Shown here one piece after another: positions 11,353-22,519 of a stretch of DNA of 64,000 nucleotides. Position 1 is the stretch's first letter. Each line of letters starts with the position of its first letter. The position numbers were made by a program, and so were the translations under genes. Below the pieces are notes generated by a model. The model ran no database searches, was not told the origin of the DNA, and saw only the letters and a list, made by a program, of their open reading frames with translations. This stretch comes from Evernia prunastri (Eukaryota; Ascomycota; Lecanoromycetes; Lecanorales; Parmeliaceae), in NCBI GenBank assembly GCA_003184365.1, contig NKYR01000018.1, positions 347,755-411,754 on the forward strand, written 5' to 3'.

Positions 11353-12520
11353 ATGGCCTCGTTCTCCGATCAAAGCACAGATGTGGGCGACCAGGTATGT
11401 ATCTTTCTATTCATTGACAACAAATCCACTCAGCATCGTTACAGTCAGCTACGACTGCGTACCCCACACCTCAATGGGTCCAGGACCTTGATCCTGAAAA
11501 GTTTCATCACGCCTTGGCCTTGAAAACTTACCATCACCAAAGCTGTCGTGTATCAAAGAGTCCTTGCAAGGTCTGTTTGCGGATGAAAGTGGCGTGCTTC
11601 GTATCTACTGCCTCTGTCCGCTGTGTCAAGTGCGTTTCAAGTGGTAGGAGTAATTGTGATGTGGATTCGTGAGACTCCCTTCTGCGCCTGCTCTCTTGGT
11701 GGGCATCTAATATTTCTTCAGATTTGGTACCGATGAGGATGACAGTCTTCAAGTTGACGTAACTCCACTTCGAAGAGACGGAGGTCTCCGCTCAGATACC
11801 ACATTTACGGCTATCAACACCGTGAATACTTACGAGGGTAATTCCAAACCGTCGTTAAAGATCGGTCTTAAGACAAAAAAGACATCTGAACTAGCCGCCA
11901 TCTTTTCCACGTCTGACCCGGCAATAAAGCAAGAGCGCCGACCTAGCGTTGAGCCCCCACCAAATGACAATCCGGGAACACCAACCTTGAACAGCCTGAA
12001 GCGCAGACGTGGTGAATCGAGCACGACCGCTGAAGCTACCCACAAAGTAGGACAGCGCATCACTCCGGCCGAGTCTTCATTTGCTCAATCACCAGCGCTT
12101 CCAACGTCCCTGACGTTTTCCCCCAGTCCCAACGAGCAGTCCTTTTCAAGGCCTGACAGTCCCTCACCCCCCAACCCCCGAATAAGCATCGACGCTAAGA
12201 AGCAAAACAACACGATCCTATGGATCGCAATCCCATCCTCGTCCGACGCTGTCCCCATCAAACTCCGCTCCTGCATGACGATCAAATCCCTGTTCGACTC
12301 CGTGCTCAGAATCTGCGATCTGGGCGAGCAGCAGGTCAGGCTGTCGGGCTTGAGAACCACGCTTGACTGGCAGCAGGACGCGGACGTGAAGAAGACTCTG
12401 ATGGTGAAGCAAGAGTTTGAGGAAAGCTTCGAGGTCTTCCTGGAGCTCATCGACGCGTCACCGTGCTGGGAGGAGGAACATGGCCGCTGCGTCGTCGCCG
12501 TTGAAATCGTCATGGCTTGA
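11353..12520 (+). CDS. Divergent Zn2Cys6-like cysteine-cluster protein with conserved C-terminal domain
   Basis: Three exons, 11353-11394, 11445-11668 and 11722-12520; 354 residues, with introns GTATGT...TACAG and GTGAGA...CTTCAG. Near residues 45-80 the cysteines read C-x2-C-x6-C-x8-C-x2-C-x7-C ('CKVCLRMKVAC', 'CVKCVSSGRSNC'), compatible with a GAL4-type binuclear zinc cluster though basic residues are few. The middle is disordered (Pro/Ser/Thr with a KRRR patch). The last 95 residues look folded: 'NTILWIAIPSSSDAVPIKLR', 'MTIKSLFDSVLRICDLGEQQ', 'VRLSGLRTTLDWQQDADVKK'. I do not know this C-terminal family by name. A nuclear regulator is an inference from the cysteine pattern only. Confidence 0.68.
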
Positions 12521-14024
12521 AGTGTTTTTATATTATTTTTATTGTTGTTTGCGAGCAAGGATTCGAGCGTTGAGGCAGGAACTTGGAAGGCGATGACCGG
12601 ACCTCGCGATTTGTGTTTTGACTATGACTAGATAAGCCCCTTATTGGTAAATGGAAATGAAGATGGAAATGATGAAGATGATCCCATACTACATCTCTAA
12701 AGTGAGCCTGACTGCCTGAAGCCCCTTCGACCAAGCCCAGCCCCTGTGTGATTTCGAGGCACAATAATGCATGGAAAAACGCGTCGGCGAGGAATAACCA
12801 AAACAGTGCTTCGTGTATGATTGCGCAGGCGGCTGCAGTGCTAAACTCGTTCCACGCACCCAGGTAGGATCCCGCCTTTGGGGGCGTATATGCCAATCGT
12901 CTACATTCAAGCATGGATGGGCTGCATGTGGGTCACGGAGTCCGTTTGCACGATTGGGGGGGTCATGTACTTGCAAAGATGATCACAGCATGAATGGCAT
13001 GAAGTGAAAGTGTCCATTTGCCATCTTGAAAGAGGCCCTCGTGCAGCTCAGGTAGCTATGAGAACTAAGGTAGGTGGCAGCTGCCAGCCTTGGTGGCGGC
13101 GATGCGAGGTGCATGTATCAAGACTTGCAGAACTAAGCGAGGTGGAAAAGAAAAGAAAAGAAACAAAGGTAACATTGCCCGGCAAAAACAAAAAACAAAC
13201 AACTTCCGGATTCGAACCCTGCACCTTTTCGCCTCTCCGCTTCCTCCTCCACCTCCCTGTGCTCACCGTAGTATACACGTCTTGAAACCCACCCAAAAAA
13301 GCAAAAACGATATCCGACAGTTGCTCCCGAATCAATAGAGTCTACTGTCAATTTGATATAGGAAAATAGGCCTGTAAACTCGCTGGTTGCGGAGTTGAAG
13401 GGCGGCCATTTTTCGCTCGGCGAACCGCGTTATTGTGGTGATTTGGACGCTAACCAGTAGTGCCAACTCAGCCATCAGGGCTCGTATGGTGGAATTGACG
13501 CTATTGTTGTATATGACCTTTAATTTTTGGGAATTTGGATTTCGATCGGCGGCGTGCTCGGGCTGGATGTTTGAATCGGCGTTTGAGAGGGCATGCTTTT
13601 TGGCGTTGCACGGCCGTGTAGTGTGTTGCGGCGTGGTGGTCGTACCCTGCCTTGTCCTTGGGTACTTTTTCGAAACTTCTCTCTAGCAATCGAGGCAGGC
13701 GCAGTCGAGTTGTATCCATTCACCCACATCGTGGGAATTGCGTCTATTGCATTCACTTGTCATACCTTCTTTGCAGATTGCACGCACAGATGACTCGTCG
13801 CCTGCGGAGACAACACGAGTTTTGAATTTTTCGCAATGTTCAGCCAGACCCGAAATGGTTCGAGCCGAAGCCTGGACACGTCCCACAGCGGAGAGGACTG
13901 CTTTTTGTGGGACGGCCCTGAGATTGATCTCCTTGTGCAAGCTTGGAGGTCTGGTCTGACTCTGTGCCTGCAGGGCATATGCATGAAAATTCTCTTTGCG
14001 AGGTCGCGTCCTCTGTGAAGCCTC
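12521..14024. other. Intergenic region, no recognised gene
   Basis: About 1.5 kb downstream of two convergent genes. Several ORFs overlap on both strands. A minus-strand reading at 13740-13940 ('RAVPQKAVLSAVGRVQASA') followed by a possible intron looks mildly protein-like but lacks an ATG and a known domain. A box resembling a tRNA T-arm at 13209-13225 was examined and does not fold as a tRNA. Confidence 0.35.
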
Positions 14025-14735
14025 TCAACCCTCACTGTCACCATGGTCCACCCCGTTCCCATTCCGTTCTGGCGTAGATAGATCCTCCTCCCTTCCCCCA
14101 TTAACTTCCACCTCTACCACCTCGTCCTCATCATCATCCAAGCCCTCCAGCTCTTCCCCCAGAGCACTCTCCCTAACCTCCAATACGCCCAGATCCTCCA
14201 GTACCGTCCTCTGTGGCAATTTTCTCAAACTAGTCCCGCAGACTCGGTCTTTGATCAGAAGATCATCAACGAACTGATCGATATACGTGAGCGCATATCC
14301 ACCGTCCCTCGTCCTCCTCCTCAACTTCCTCCAATCGCCCAGCAACGGCTCTAATATCCCATACACCTCCTTCGCCTCGAAGGTCAAGCGTATATAGAAC
14401 GCAGCCAACGCACTCAAGTACTTGAACTCCTCCTGCCGCAGATATTCAAGCACGATGTCCCTCTCCGGCATCAGCTGCAGCAGTTTCATAGCGAGGCATA
14501 GGAAGGGCGTGGGTTTCTGCTGGCCGTATGTGCCGCCAATGAACGTGAGAGCGGCAGCGCGGTCGCAGAGGGTGGCTTCGTTGATGGCGAAACATTGCTC
14601 TTTCCAGTAGTAGGATTCGATGATGCGGTCGCGGACGGGCTTTTCGAGCAGGTGGACGGGGTTCTGGTTGTGGATTGTGGCGCCGGTGTAGCCGCGGGAG
14701 TCGAAGAGGCGTTTAGCGTCTGCTTGGTGGGACAT
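14025..14735 (-). CDS. prp38: Pre-mRNA-splicing factor Prp38
   Basis: Single exon, 236 residues from 'MSHQADAKRLFDSRGYTG', chosen over an upstream in-frame ATG at 14768 because the conserved family begins here. The PRP38 domain is clear: 'ATIHNQNPVHLLEKPVRDRI', 'ESYYWKEQCFAINEATLCDR', 'AALTFIGGTYGQQKPTPFLC', 'DIVLEYLRQEEFKYLSALAA', 'FYIRLTF', 'YGILEPLLGDWRKLRRR' and 'IDQFVDDLLIKDRVCGTSLR'. The C-terminal 50 residues are acidic (GLDDDEDEVVEVEV), as in other fungal members. Prp38 is a U4/U6.U5 tri-snRNP/B-complex protein needed for spliceosome activation. It is the second spliceosome gene in the window, but not linked to isy1. Confidence 0.95.
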   Translation of the reverse strand: MSHQADAKRLFDSRGYTGATIHNQNPVHLLEKPVRDRIIESYYWKEQCFAINEATLCDRAAALTFIGGTYGQQKPTPFLCLAMKLLQLMPERDIVLEYLRQEEFKYLSALAAFYIRLTFEAKEVYGILEPLLGDWRKLRRRTRDGGYALTYIDQFVDDLLIKDRVCGTSLRKLPQRTVLEDLGVLEVRESALGEELEGLDDDEDEVVEVEVNGGREEDLSTPERNGNGVDHGDSEG

Positions 14736-15665
14736 TGTGAAGAGGGAATGGTTGCGTGTAGCATGCAAGTTTGTTGCAGCGGTATCTGCCTACCTTAGTA
14801 TGTCACGTACAGTGATCATTTCAGGCGAATCTACTTTACCGTACCTGGTCGGAACATTTGGAGAGGCGTTCAGCGCTTCGGAACACGGGCCGTTCCTTGC
14901 CACTTGTGGCTGTGCTCGCTCTCAGTTCCATTCCAATTCCATTGTTTTGGATGCATCTTTGAAATTGCTGTGCACGAAGGCTAGTCAGGGGAAGATGAAT
15001 CTCATTGCTTGTGGCTGTTCAGAGTGTGCCGTAGTCTCTCTCGTGCAGGTCAAGCTACTTACTCGTAGCTTGCTTGCTGTGTTTCAAGGCACACTTTTGA
15101 AGAAAAGAATTGTGACTGCTTCAAAGAATCATTGATAGTAAAAGAATAGGTAGGTAGGTCGAATCTGCTGAGCGGTCACTACCTTTACCTAACTGGAAGC
15201 GTCATAAAACGTTGCGAGATGCCTTTCTCAATTATAGGTTGCACGGTATTGTACAGAGTGATTGCAGTGTGTAGCCTGTTTCCTCAGGAGCTGATTCTCC
15301 AAGATAAGTAACGTACAATAATGAGCTCTAAGTGGCTGCCTTTTGACGCTAGGAATCAAATATCTATCTTAACCATCGCACAACCTTGATCACTTAACAT
15401 ATTTGACGGAATTCGACGTTCACACCTCACTCATAACCTTTACGACATCTGCAGGAGCTAGAAGGGATCCTCAGCATTCTCGAAGTTCACCCACACTTTA
15501 AGACTTTAATTTGTGACACGCCACAACTCATCAAGACCTCACCGCCGAAAATAAACGCATGACCGACCTCTTGACATCGATGTCAGTGCGACCGATGCTT
15601 CTTTCATCTACCCCTTGGCTCGAAGCGGTACCATCGAATCCAGAACCTTACTTCTCTCTCTCAGC
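14736..15665. other. Intergenic region between prp38 and F-box gene
   Basis: About 930 bases between divergently transcribed genes. A plus ORF at 14737-15135 overlaps the prp38 promoter and has no recognisable family. AT-rich with tagg-type short repeats near 15150. Nothing else supported. Confidence 0.4.
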
Positions 15666-17063
15666 ATGCCATCCCTGCTTACCCTCGCCACTGAGATGCT
15701 TCAAGCCATCATCGACCAAGTCAACCCAGATGATCTTGTCAGCTTTTCTCTCTGCTGCAAGGAAGTATATACTACCGCAACGCCTCGCCTGAGCAAGCAT
15801 CGTGAGCAAATCAAGCATTACTCAAAGCTGCAATACAGTGCGTGCCTCAAGGATGTATATGACGATCATCCGGCCAAAATTCTACGCGAGATCTGTCTTG
15901 ACGATCATATTGCGTTCTACCTTAGGAGCCTGAGTATAGGATTTCCAGAAGACAAGGACAGGTTAAAGGACAACGAAAATCTGTCAAGGTTCTTTTTGAA
16001 AGCCAAGCAACCGAAGCGCGAAATACTTCCGGCAGTATTTGACGAGTTCGGATCTACCATCGATGAGAAGCTTAGCAAAGCACTATGCTACAATGACAAA
16101 AACATTAGCCCCTGGCGTCAGTATCTTAAGGAAGGCACTCGAGGAGCCTTTTTCTGCTTGCTGCTACTGCTTCTACCGAATCTCGAGCAAATTCACCTTA
16201 CCTACACCTCATTCGATGACGAAATCCTCGAAAACTTGTTGGAAATGGTCGCAGGAGGAATTCATTATCCGGACGAAACTTCTAGTCCTACAGCACTCAC
16301 CAAGCTGTCCAGGGTGTTCCTTAAGGGCCCCGAAGAAGTACTCGCTCCGGGCCAGATCATTGCCTCTCTGGCTGCTTTACCATCACTTCGCACTCTTATT
16401 GCTACGTCGTTTTGCGCTGACTCTGAGAGCTACCCAATTATTGATGACCTCGGATGGCCCTACGAGCAGCACATTTCTGGGATCACTGAATTGAACCTCC
16501 AGTCGAGTAAAGTCAGCGTAGCTAGCTTCGTTCAACTGCTGGGTGGCATCAAATGCTTGAAGTCGTTCACCTACGACTGCCTTTACGGAGACTTTTACGG
16601 TGTTCCGGTGAGTAGGGTTATCGGCATGCTCCTGGAGCACGCAAAAGCCAGTCTTGAATTCGTGGCATTCACGGGGCGGCACCGCTACGTAAAGCGCGGT
16701 AGTTGCTCGTTCAAGCAATTCAAGGTTCTAAAAGAGATACGCATGCACTCGGCTTACTTTTTCAAAAACGCGGGAGCATACCAGAGTACCGGTGGATGGG
16801 TTCTCGGTGATGGGAGCCGTGGTACAAAGCGCTTGGTGGATCTACTTCCAGCATCCATTAGGAGCGTTCAGATCGATGGGGCACTCGAATCGGCGGATGT
16901 GGCATTGCTACTCGAAGGATTAACCGAGCACAAAGCAGATTTTGTGCCTCATCTGGAGAGCGTCAACTTTACTTACTTCGCGGACTTGTGTGCTCGCATT
17001 CGTGAAAACAGAGATTTTTGGCGGGAGGATTGTCGCACAGTTGGCGTCAAGTTATCACTGTGA
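15666..17063 (+). CDS. F-box protein
   Basis: Single exon, 465 residues from the ATG at 15666; upstream in-frame codons use a non-ATG start. The N-terminus 'MPSLLTLATEMLQAIIDQVN' followed by 'PDDLVSFSLCCKEVYTTATP' is a recognisable F-box (P/L..LP-E-x-L..I...L.P.DL..L..v.K). The rest is an irregular leucine-rich-repeat-like region with repeated 'LxxLxxL' units ('LPNLEQIHLTYTSF', 'LPSLRTLIATSFC', 'GITELNLQSSKV', 'GGIKCLKSFTY'), common in fungal orphan F-box proteins. It should act as a substrate adaptor for an SCF ubiquitin ligase; substrate unknown. Ends 'TVGVKLSL'. Confidence 0.85.
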   Translation: MPSLLTLATEMLQAIIDQVNPDDLVSFSLCCKEVYTTATPRLSKHREQIKHYSKLQYSACLKDVYDDHPAKILREICLDDHIAFYLRSLSIGFPEDKDRLKDNENLSRFFLKAKQPKREILPAVFDEFGSTIDEKLSKALCYNDKNISPWRQYLKEGTRGAFFCLLLLLLPNLEQIHLTYTSFDDEILENLLEMVAGGIHYPDETSSPTALTKLSRVFLKGPEEVLAPGQIIASLAALPSLRTLIATSFCADSESYPIIDDLGWPYEQHISGITELNLQSSKVSVASFVQLLGGIKCLKSFTYDCLYGDFYGVPVSRVIGMLLEHAKASLEFVAFTGRHRYVKRGSCSFKQFKVLKEIRMHSAYFFKNAGAYQSTGGWVLGDGSRGTKRLVDLLPASIRSVQIDGALESADVALLLEGLTEHKADFVPHLESVNFTYFADLCARIRENRDFWREDCRTVGVKLSL

Positions 17064-17724
17064 TTTTTGCCCGCCATCGTGCAAGATATCTCCGCTCCAG
17101 CTGGCTTTACGTTGAACACCTTTAGTCCTTCAGCACAGGGGGTCTTTTCTGAGTGGGAGGACAAGCCGAGAGCCCGAGGGGGTACGGTTTAGCTGCAGCC
17201 TCGGCTGAGGATTACTCCCGAAACGAGGCATGGGGCTGTCGAGGAAAACTGCCGCAATAGAGTTGCACGCAGAACAAAAGTATTGAACCAAAAACCTCCT
17301 ATATGATAGCATTCGTGCCACTGACGGCACTCCATATCCCAACTGCACCATTACGCTGTGAATATGAACAGTAGACTCGTACAACATACTCCTGAGACAA
17401 CATTCACAAGACCCAACCCACTGATCCCAACCGACCCAGCCTCAAGGTCACCATTCCAGCAGGTGCCATGAAAGGTTGCGCATACCTGCAACTCTGGAAA
17501 CTCGCCCAGCGCAGGGAACGCTACCCTACGCTGCAGTTTGCTCGGTTCGCTAAGTCGTCCGGTAATGCAACCGGTGGGTGATTCGGTCCATGGATGACCA
17601 TTTTATCCACGGGTAAGATTATCCACCACTGATGCGGAACAGTAACCATGGGGTCTCACCACGACGTGATCTTGGCTAAGAGTACATAATGATCGCCAAC
17701 GGGTATCAACATCCTTCCCTCAAC
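17064..17724. other. Convergent 3' intergenic region
   Basis: About 660 bases between the 3' ends of two convergent genes. It carries a short inverted element, 'cctcggctgagg' near 17196. No gene supported. Confidence 0.4.
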
Positions 17725-19868
17725 CTACGTCCATTCACATGTACCTGGATCGCAAAGCCGTCCATCCGCTTGCATTGATATTTTATTGACACAGTAGGAG
17801 CTGGCGGGGTCGCCACCGATCCCAGGGCACAGGCATGCACATATGACACCTGAGGTCCCTACGTCTCCGGCTGATGGGCCGGTGCAGCTGGGAGTTGGTT
17901 CTGTTAGCTAAGACATTTTTGGCAGTATGACTTCCCTCCTTTTTCGAGGAAACGTGCAGAAAGAAGGCAATGGCAAATCGATCGCGTGAGCAATAAGGAT
18001 GTATGGTTACTTACGAGACTTTACAGTTGGACGCGGCAGTGGAGGCCGCGGGCGCCGACCCTGACGTGGGGCTTTGGCGTACAGTTTCCGCGTTTCCCGA
18101 CGTGGAGACGCCGGTCACCGAGGGCGTCCAGCCCGGTACGGGCTGCGTGGTGTAAGCGCAATCGGTGACTGCGCGCGCGCTCGAGCTCGTTGCTGGATGA
18201 ATGAGGAGTGGTGCTGACGCGGCGGAGACGTCGGGTCCGCCGGCGCAGAAGCAGTAGTCTTCCGTTCCGGCGGGTAGCTTCTTTTGGTCGTCGACGCTGG
18301 TGGATGGGACGTGTTAGAATGGACTCCGTTGGTGGCTGGAGTGATTGTTGAAAAATGACGAGGGAGGAATGTGGGGGGTCACGAACATTTCATACACGCA
18401 CTGCGCTATTCCGTTTCTTCCTGGTACTACTGGTATGGTACTGGTGATACCTCCTGTAATATAGGTCGGATTGATGGTCGTGCTGGGCAGGAGTGCGTAA
18501 TTGCAGTTCGCAGAGGCTTCGGGCGTGGCTCCTGTTGTCTGTGGGAGAGCGGCGAATGTGAGGCTTGTGGCACAGATGCACCACGACTGTGCCAGAGATG
18601 TCAGTATTGTGGTCAGACTTGATTTGAGGGACCTTACTGACTGTGGGTTGGTATGATGGTGAGCCGTCAGCCATACAGGACGGTTTCATCGTCGGGGTCG
18701 CTTGCTTTGTAGAAGACATATTCGACATCGACGTAGCCACCCAATTAGTCCTCGTCGGGGATGCTTTTGTCGCTGAAATGCTATCATTGGCATAGAACTT
18801 TGATAGAGCCTTGCCAATGATCAAGATCTCGGCACTTTGTGCACTTGCTGACATCGTGACAACGGCAGGATAAGTGTACTCTAGCCCTGGGTAGAACGTA
18901 GCATTGGAGAGCATCGTAGAGCTCGACATGACGCTTGCAGAGCTCCTAGAAGAAGTCCACGATGTGTTGGCTGATGTTCGGGGGGTTGATGTTCGGGTAG
19001 CAACCTGCGATGTTCGAGAAGCTTTCGATTCCTGCTGAGACGTGGTTTTTGTCTCATCATTGTCGGAATGCGTCTTCGTGTCGTCATCGTCGCTCTGTTC
19101 GTCCTCTTCGAGTTCTTCCGCCCACGTTCCGATATCCACTAGGTCATCTCCGATCACTGTAGTATCAGGATTCGGCTCGCTGAGGTGACCGCTTAGCGTG
19201 TTCACGCTCTGAATCGCACATCTAAAAGCATTGAGTATGCGATCTACAAGGCCTCTTCTCCGGAACCTCAGACGTTGCTTGCCAGATACGCAGGGAGCCC
19301 CAGTGTCGGCCCCTCCCCTCTCCTTGAAAGCGCCTTCCAAATTAGATTTGATTGTTTGAAGAGCTTTTTGTGACGCTGTTTTTGTCTGCGCTTCCAAAAT
19401 TCCAGGGCCAATTTGAGCAGCACTTTTGGAGAACGAAAGAAGCGCTGCGCCAAGTATAACACCATCCGCCAAGGCCGCAGTACTCGTAGGATTTACGTTG
19501 GTTATGAAAGCGGCAACTGAGGCAGGGCTCGCCACATTAGTAGACGAGACATTTAGCGTTACTCTGCTGTTGAAAGTTAGTCCTGCTTCTGTGTGGAAAG
19601 GGATGCTTGGCGAGGACAGCAAAGCGGTTGCCGACGAGGTTGCGTTTGTAGCATTGCTGGATCTGAATTTGAAAGGTGTTGGACTTGAAGACGAATTAGC
19701 ATAAATGATCCCGCTAGATGTCCTCGACAGTTGATCTATTATTTTAGGAATGTTCGTAGCGACCTCTTCTGCTGCTGTGAGATTGGTAAGGGACTGAGAG
19801 GTATTGGCAGCGCAGCATAATGGTACCAAGGCTCCTAAAATGCTTATATAAAAGAGATAGCTAGCCAT
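17725..19868 (-). CDS. Large secreted Ser/Thr-rich protein with C-terminal Cys motifs, four exons
   Basis: Exons 18642-19868, 18387-18586, 18015-18296 and 17725-17887; 623 residues. Start 'MASYLFYISILGALVPLCCA' is a clear signal peptide. The body has many N-glycosylation sites (NTSQ, NLTA, NATN, NVSS), a dibasic stretch RFRRRG, an acidic run (EELEEDEQSDDDD) and a long Ser/Thr-rich linker. After splicing, the C-terminus carries repeated C-x-C units: 'SWCICATS', 'DYCFCAGG' and 'VICACLCPG', each followed by an 'NCNYALLP' or 'DCAYTTQP'-like segment. Unspliced translation of exon 1 runs on to 18390 in a junk frame; the intron donors GTCAGT, GTTCGT and GTAAGT restore the cysteine-bearing frame. Probably a wall-associated or extracellular protein. 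Family not named; function unknown. Exons 1-2 and 3-4 joins rely on frame logic. Confidence 0.68.
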
Positions 19869-20955
19869 CAAAGAGGGTGTTTCAGAGCCAACCAGGAAGT
19901 GAGTATTTCCAATTACTATATATGAGAAGTGTAGACTGTTTTGTGTGAAAGACTTCGATAGCAGTAGATAAAATATCAATGTTGAAAAGACTAGTGCGAA
20001 ATTGAAGATAAAGGGGAAGAAGACCTCAGTGAGAGTGAGACTCTCATGTCAGCCTGGATTTTTATTACGAAGAAGACATCGAACAGCGTATCGACAGGTA
20101 ATACAATGCTTAACTATCGAACTTGTACATTGTTGAGACTGGGATTCTCTCCATGAACCATCGACAAGGATTGCTCATGCTCGGTGTGTCCCATTATGAG
20201 CGAAGCGAATAGTATGGTTACCATGATTGATAGTCCTGCAGAGCCATCAGACTCTGCAAAAGGCAGACTTGATCGGTTGGTGTCTGTATTGATCTATAAT
20301 CTATCTGAAAAAGTAGTTGGTCAACGGCATACGCCAAGACATGGTGACTCAGCAACCTGAAACAGCTAAATCTTGCTAGGCAGACTCACGGGCTGCATTG
20401 AAAATGCCCGTCTTGCTAACATACGCTATCAATTTTTATCAATATCACTGAGAGATATAGTCTTGGGACAAGGACCGCCTAATTTGTGCAATGGAAAGAG
20501 GTCCCTTTTACCATTATAATAACTAATCAAGATGAGTCACTTGCAGAGGTTTGATGCAAGTGGAAAAGCAAGATACATACCTTCCCGCTGTTCGGCTCAA
20601 GATACCTACTTTTTATCAGACCCCTTATCCGGTTTCAGGGCAGCAGCCTGCAGGTATTAATACACGAGTACTTGCAATTTGAATAGCCAGAAACGACGTA
20701 CAGGCGGAATGAACAAGTTTCCTCAGATAAGGCATGGATCATGCTCCGCTCTTAATCAAGCGGTGCCGCATGAAGTGATTTGGCATATTCTTAATTTATT
20801 GACAGCAAGGTCGCAGTTGATGTCCATGGCCAACTTCTCTTTCTTTCAATCTAAACAAAGGGCGTGCTTGGCTCTAGCGTTCTGCCTTTGGTACTCAGCA
20901 TACCAATATCAGGACACGTGAACAGTCGAGATCTGCTTCTAGACAATCATCAAAA
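19869..20955. other. Intergenic region
   Basis: About 1.1 kb between divergently oriented loci, AT-rich. A plus ORF at 20679-20921 has a loosely F-box-like phrase ('AVPHEVIWHILNLLTARSQL'), possibly a relic, but is too short to call. Confidence 0.35.
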
Positions 20956-22325
20956 ATGGCACTCAGTTCAGGCGTTAGCCGCCTTCTTTCACATATCGTG
21001 ATTCTCTTGGCTTTGACTCCTTTCTCTTTAGCTGCCGTGACGCTAGACGAGCTCTTACGCACTTTCAACGTTGAGATGAGAGAGAACACTGGTGGTTCAT
21101 GCAACAGAGATTATGATACTACACCAATGTTGCCAAAGGTTCTCGCAGTCTTTGAGGATGCTTGGCTGTTAGCCGCGCTCGGCCTAGAGAACCCCAGTCT
21201 CGGTCTCAGGAGCGCACATGATTCCCAAGCCTTTATTCAACTCCGAGGGTTACTCTTTCTATGGTTTGGTGTTTTAGTCACAGAAGATGGCGCGTTTGCG
21301 ACTCTCGGAGACGCAAGTGCGTATGCTGCTGTAATGGGTATGAGGGATGTCTATTAGCTCGAACAAGTCGGTGCATATGCTTATTCGTCACGAAACTGCG
21401 TAGACGAGTTCGCGGGCGCCAACGCCACGAGATCTAACCCCGAGAACGTTTATGGTTATGGGTTGCCTCTACTCCGATGCCTTGAAGATTATGCGAGCTT
21501 CTACCAGTTCCCGGCGGATGAGGCTGGAGATGAGGATGTATCGGGAGAGAATCCCGCTGAGCTGTATGACGCCAGATGTACGATGGGTCAACCCATTCCC
21601 GGGAGAACTGCGGTCTGTTCATACTAATATGGACTAGACACCAGTGGACCTAATCGTGGACAATTTCTCCCCGGTCTGATGTTTGACCGTGTGCAGTGGA
21701 CCTACTACCGGCCCGGTTGGCCTGATGTTACGAGAGGCATGTGCGATGGTGTGAACAACAACGCCTTCTCAATCGGCCGCGACACTCCTACTCACATATA
21801 TGGGTATGCGCTCAACACCCAACTAGCGCCGCATCTGACTCTGGTCACAGAATTACCTTATGCCCAACTTTCTTTGCACTCAAAAGCTTCGAAGAAATGC
21901 ACATCGTTGATGGCCCATCAGGCCTGTCAGACCCGACATCGTTTGATGAAGTTGTTGGAAGTGCAGGCGTTGTTCTACTTGCACACCTATTCATCATGAC
22001 TTCGCACAGAGGTATGTGATATTCTTCCTTCTAGCCTTCGTGAATCTTTGGGCATCTGCTGAACGGAACGCACAAAGCTATGGATTTGAAACCTCGAGTC
22101 ATACCTCCAAACGGTGACTACTCGATAGCAGACCTGACGGAGTGGGTTTCTGACGCGGGAACCCCGGCAGTCAATTTCATCGACGCCGGCTTGCTTGGCT
22201 TGGCAAACCCTGAGAGCGCAAGGCTAAACGCCCCAAACTATGTGATGTTCGCACTCTGTCTAGCCTTTGAGGACTTGGATTGTTTGCATCGTTTTGACTT
22301 GAGCCAAATGCCTACTCAACATTGA
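20956..22325 (+). pseudogene. Decayed gene for a secreted protein (metallopeptidase-like architecture uncertain)
   Basis: Reading starts with a good signal peptide (MALSSGVSRLLSHIVILLAL...FSLAA) and 'GGSCNRDYDTTPMLPKVLAV', 'FIQLRGLLFLWFGVL'. The frame then meets TAG at 21355-21357 and TAA at 21628-21630, both in frame, with convincing protein sequence continuing after each ('NCVDEFAGANATRSNPENVY', 'RGQFLPGLMFDRVQWTYYRP', 'CDGVNNNAFSIG'). Near 21840-21870 a frame change is needed to continue with 'FFALKSFEEMHIVDGPSGLS'. A plausible intron (GTATGTG...CACAAAG) then joins to 'MDLKPRVIPPNGDYSIADLT'. Both stops could come from CAG-to-TAG and CAA-to-TAA, that is C-to-T before A, as in RIP. It resembles secreted proteins annotated near lysine-specific metallo-endopeptidases, but I see no intact zinc motif. 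Confidence 0.65.
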
Positions 22326-22485
22326 CCCTATCCGAGAGATCATACATGAGCCTGGCGATGCTATGTGCGAGATGTGACATTCTACTTCCAGGGCTTGTGG
22401 CGAGCTTTATCCCCAAATCAAACACATCGACAAAGCTTGGCGTATCCTCGGCCGAGATATTGTGATTAAGGGATCGGGAGTTTAA

Positions 22486-22519
<34 letters not shown>

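Noticed and set aside
13205..13225. T-arm-like 'ggattcgaaccctgc' suggesting a tRNA on the minus strand
   Set aside because: The flanking stem does not pair and no acceptor or anticodon arm can be drawn.
13683..13940. Minus reading 'RAVPQKAVLSAVGRVQASA' as a gene
   Set aside because: No ATG, no known domain, and the splice options are ambiguous.
17190..17215. Shared 'gtaatcctcagc-gag' palindromic segment here and at about 47360 as transposon termini
   Set aside because: Only about 16 bases match, with no supporting terminal repeats or target duplications.
18390..18641. C-terminal part of the long minus ORF (His/Arg-rich end) as real protein
   Set aside because: The alternative spliced frame has regularly spaced cysteines and continues through two more exons; the unspliced frame looks random.
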